A DNA stretch of 5,966 nt, taken from assembly GCA_964542435.1 (NCBI GenBank), contig CAZIVE010000153.1, forward strand, positions 1-5,966, written 5' to 3'. A program made the translations under genes and the position numbers. The notes under the pieces are model-generated. The model did no database searches and had not been told where the DNA came from. It was given only the letters and a program-made list of their open reading frames with translations. This DNA is from CAZIVE01 sp964542435 (lineage in GTDB: Bacteria; Bacteroidota; Bacteroidia; Bacteroidales; Tannerellaceae). Shown piece by piece: positions 5,571 through 5,966 of the stretch (positions within the stretch are counted from its first letter, which is position 1; every line of letters begins with the position of its first letter).

Positions 5571-5966
5571 CTGTTTACATTCGGGCGGCAGGATGCTGAG
5601 CGCCTCATTTTCGTTGGCTTCCATGATCTCGCGTTCTCCCGGGCCCTTATCATTGATTCCGCAAAGGTGAAGCACGCCGTGAATGATGGTACGGTGAAGT
5701 TCTTCATTGTATTCCGTATGGAAAGTCTCCGCATTGCTTTTCACGGTGTCGAGACTGATGAAGATATCTCCGCCGATCTTGTCCCCTGCTGTGTAATCGA
5801 AGGTGATGATATCGGTATAATAGTCGTGTTTGAGATATTGCTGGTTTACTTCCAGGATCTTCTTGTCGGAGCAGAAGATGTAGCTGATCTCCCCGACGCG
5901 TTTTCCGTGGTTCTCTGCCACTTTTCCGATCCAGCCCTTCACTGCCTCCTCGTTGATTCGCGGCAT
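5568..5966 (-). CDS. ybeY: YbeY, rRNA maturation endoribonuclease
   Basis: YbeY is a single-strand endoribonuclease that takes part in 16S rRNA 3'-end maturation and 70S ribosome quality control. The visible 132 residues include YIFCSDKKILEVNQQYLKHD (29-48), TDIITFDY (51-58), GDIFIS (66-71) and the metal-binding stretch HRTIIHGVLHLCGINDKGPG (91-110). In the classic family the zinc triad is HGxLHLxGxDH; here His96 and His100 are kept, and the third ligand position holds Asp106 instead of His. I recall this same form in Bacteroidales YbeY, so it is probably a lineage feature and not damage. The first Met falls exactly on the last base of the window. Relatives I recall begin about 8-12 residues earlier, so the true N-terminus may lie outside. 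The stop overlaps the M16 start by one base (TGATG), making it the upstream gene of the cluster. Confidence 0.94.
   Translation of the reverse strand: MPRINEEAVKGWIGKVAENHGKRVGEISYIFCSDKKILEVNQQYLKHDYYTDIITFDYTAGDKIGGDIFISLDTVKSNAETFHTEYNEELHRTIIHGVLHLCGINDKGPGEREIMEANENEALSILPPECKQ

Overview
The window looks like chromosome of a member of the Bacteroidota, probably order Bacteroidales and perhaps Prevotellaceae-like. Three things point there. Perfect TAnnTTTG promoter -7 elements lie upstream of genes on both strands, with A-rich leaders and no Shine-Dalgarno motifs. The YbeY protein has the HGVLHLCGINDKGPGE form that I recall from Bacteroidales. A WG-repeat lipoprotein is present. The genus cannot be fixed from the sequence alone.

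Layout from left to right. Bases 1-205 (minus) hold the first 68 codons of a WG-repeat lipoprotein whose remainder lies outside the window. Bases 206-429 are a divergent promoter region with three TAnnTTTG boxes (one minus, two plus), a 16-bp direct repeat that duplicates the plus-strand promoter core, and three short palindromes. Bases 430-1833 (plus) encode a complete sodium:alanine/glycine symporter of the AGCS family. Bases 1834-2184 lie between convergent genes and contain an exact-period 42-bp tandem array, each unit carrying a small hairpin. Bases 2185-5966 (minus) are a tightly packed cluster transcribed right to left: ybeY (TGATG stop/start overlap), then a cytoplasmic M16 zinc peptidase (3-nt gap), then a UvrD/PcrA-type DNA helicase.

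The minus-strand cluster couples an rRNA-processing endoribonuclease, a processing peptidase and a repair/replication helicase. The spacing implies one polycistronic mRNA, but no shared pathway is evident. The symporter is a single-gene unit with its own promoter(s) and would import alanine or glycine with sodium.

The part least explained by known genes is the 42-bp array at 1883-2067. Its stem arms stay complementary while one base pair goes from A-T through G-T to G-C between units, and its loops vary. That pattern suggests selection for hairpin structure, possibly in the symporter's 3' untranslated RNA, rather than for a protein. No clear undescribed multi-gene system is visible; the other genes are recognisable housekeeping or transport families.
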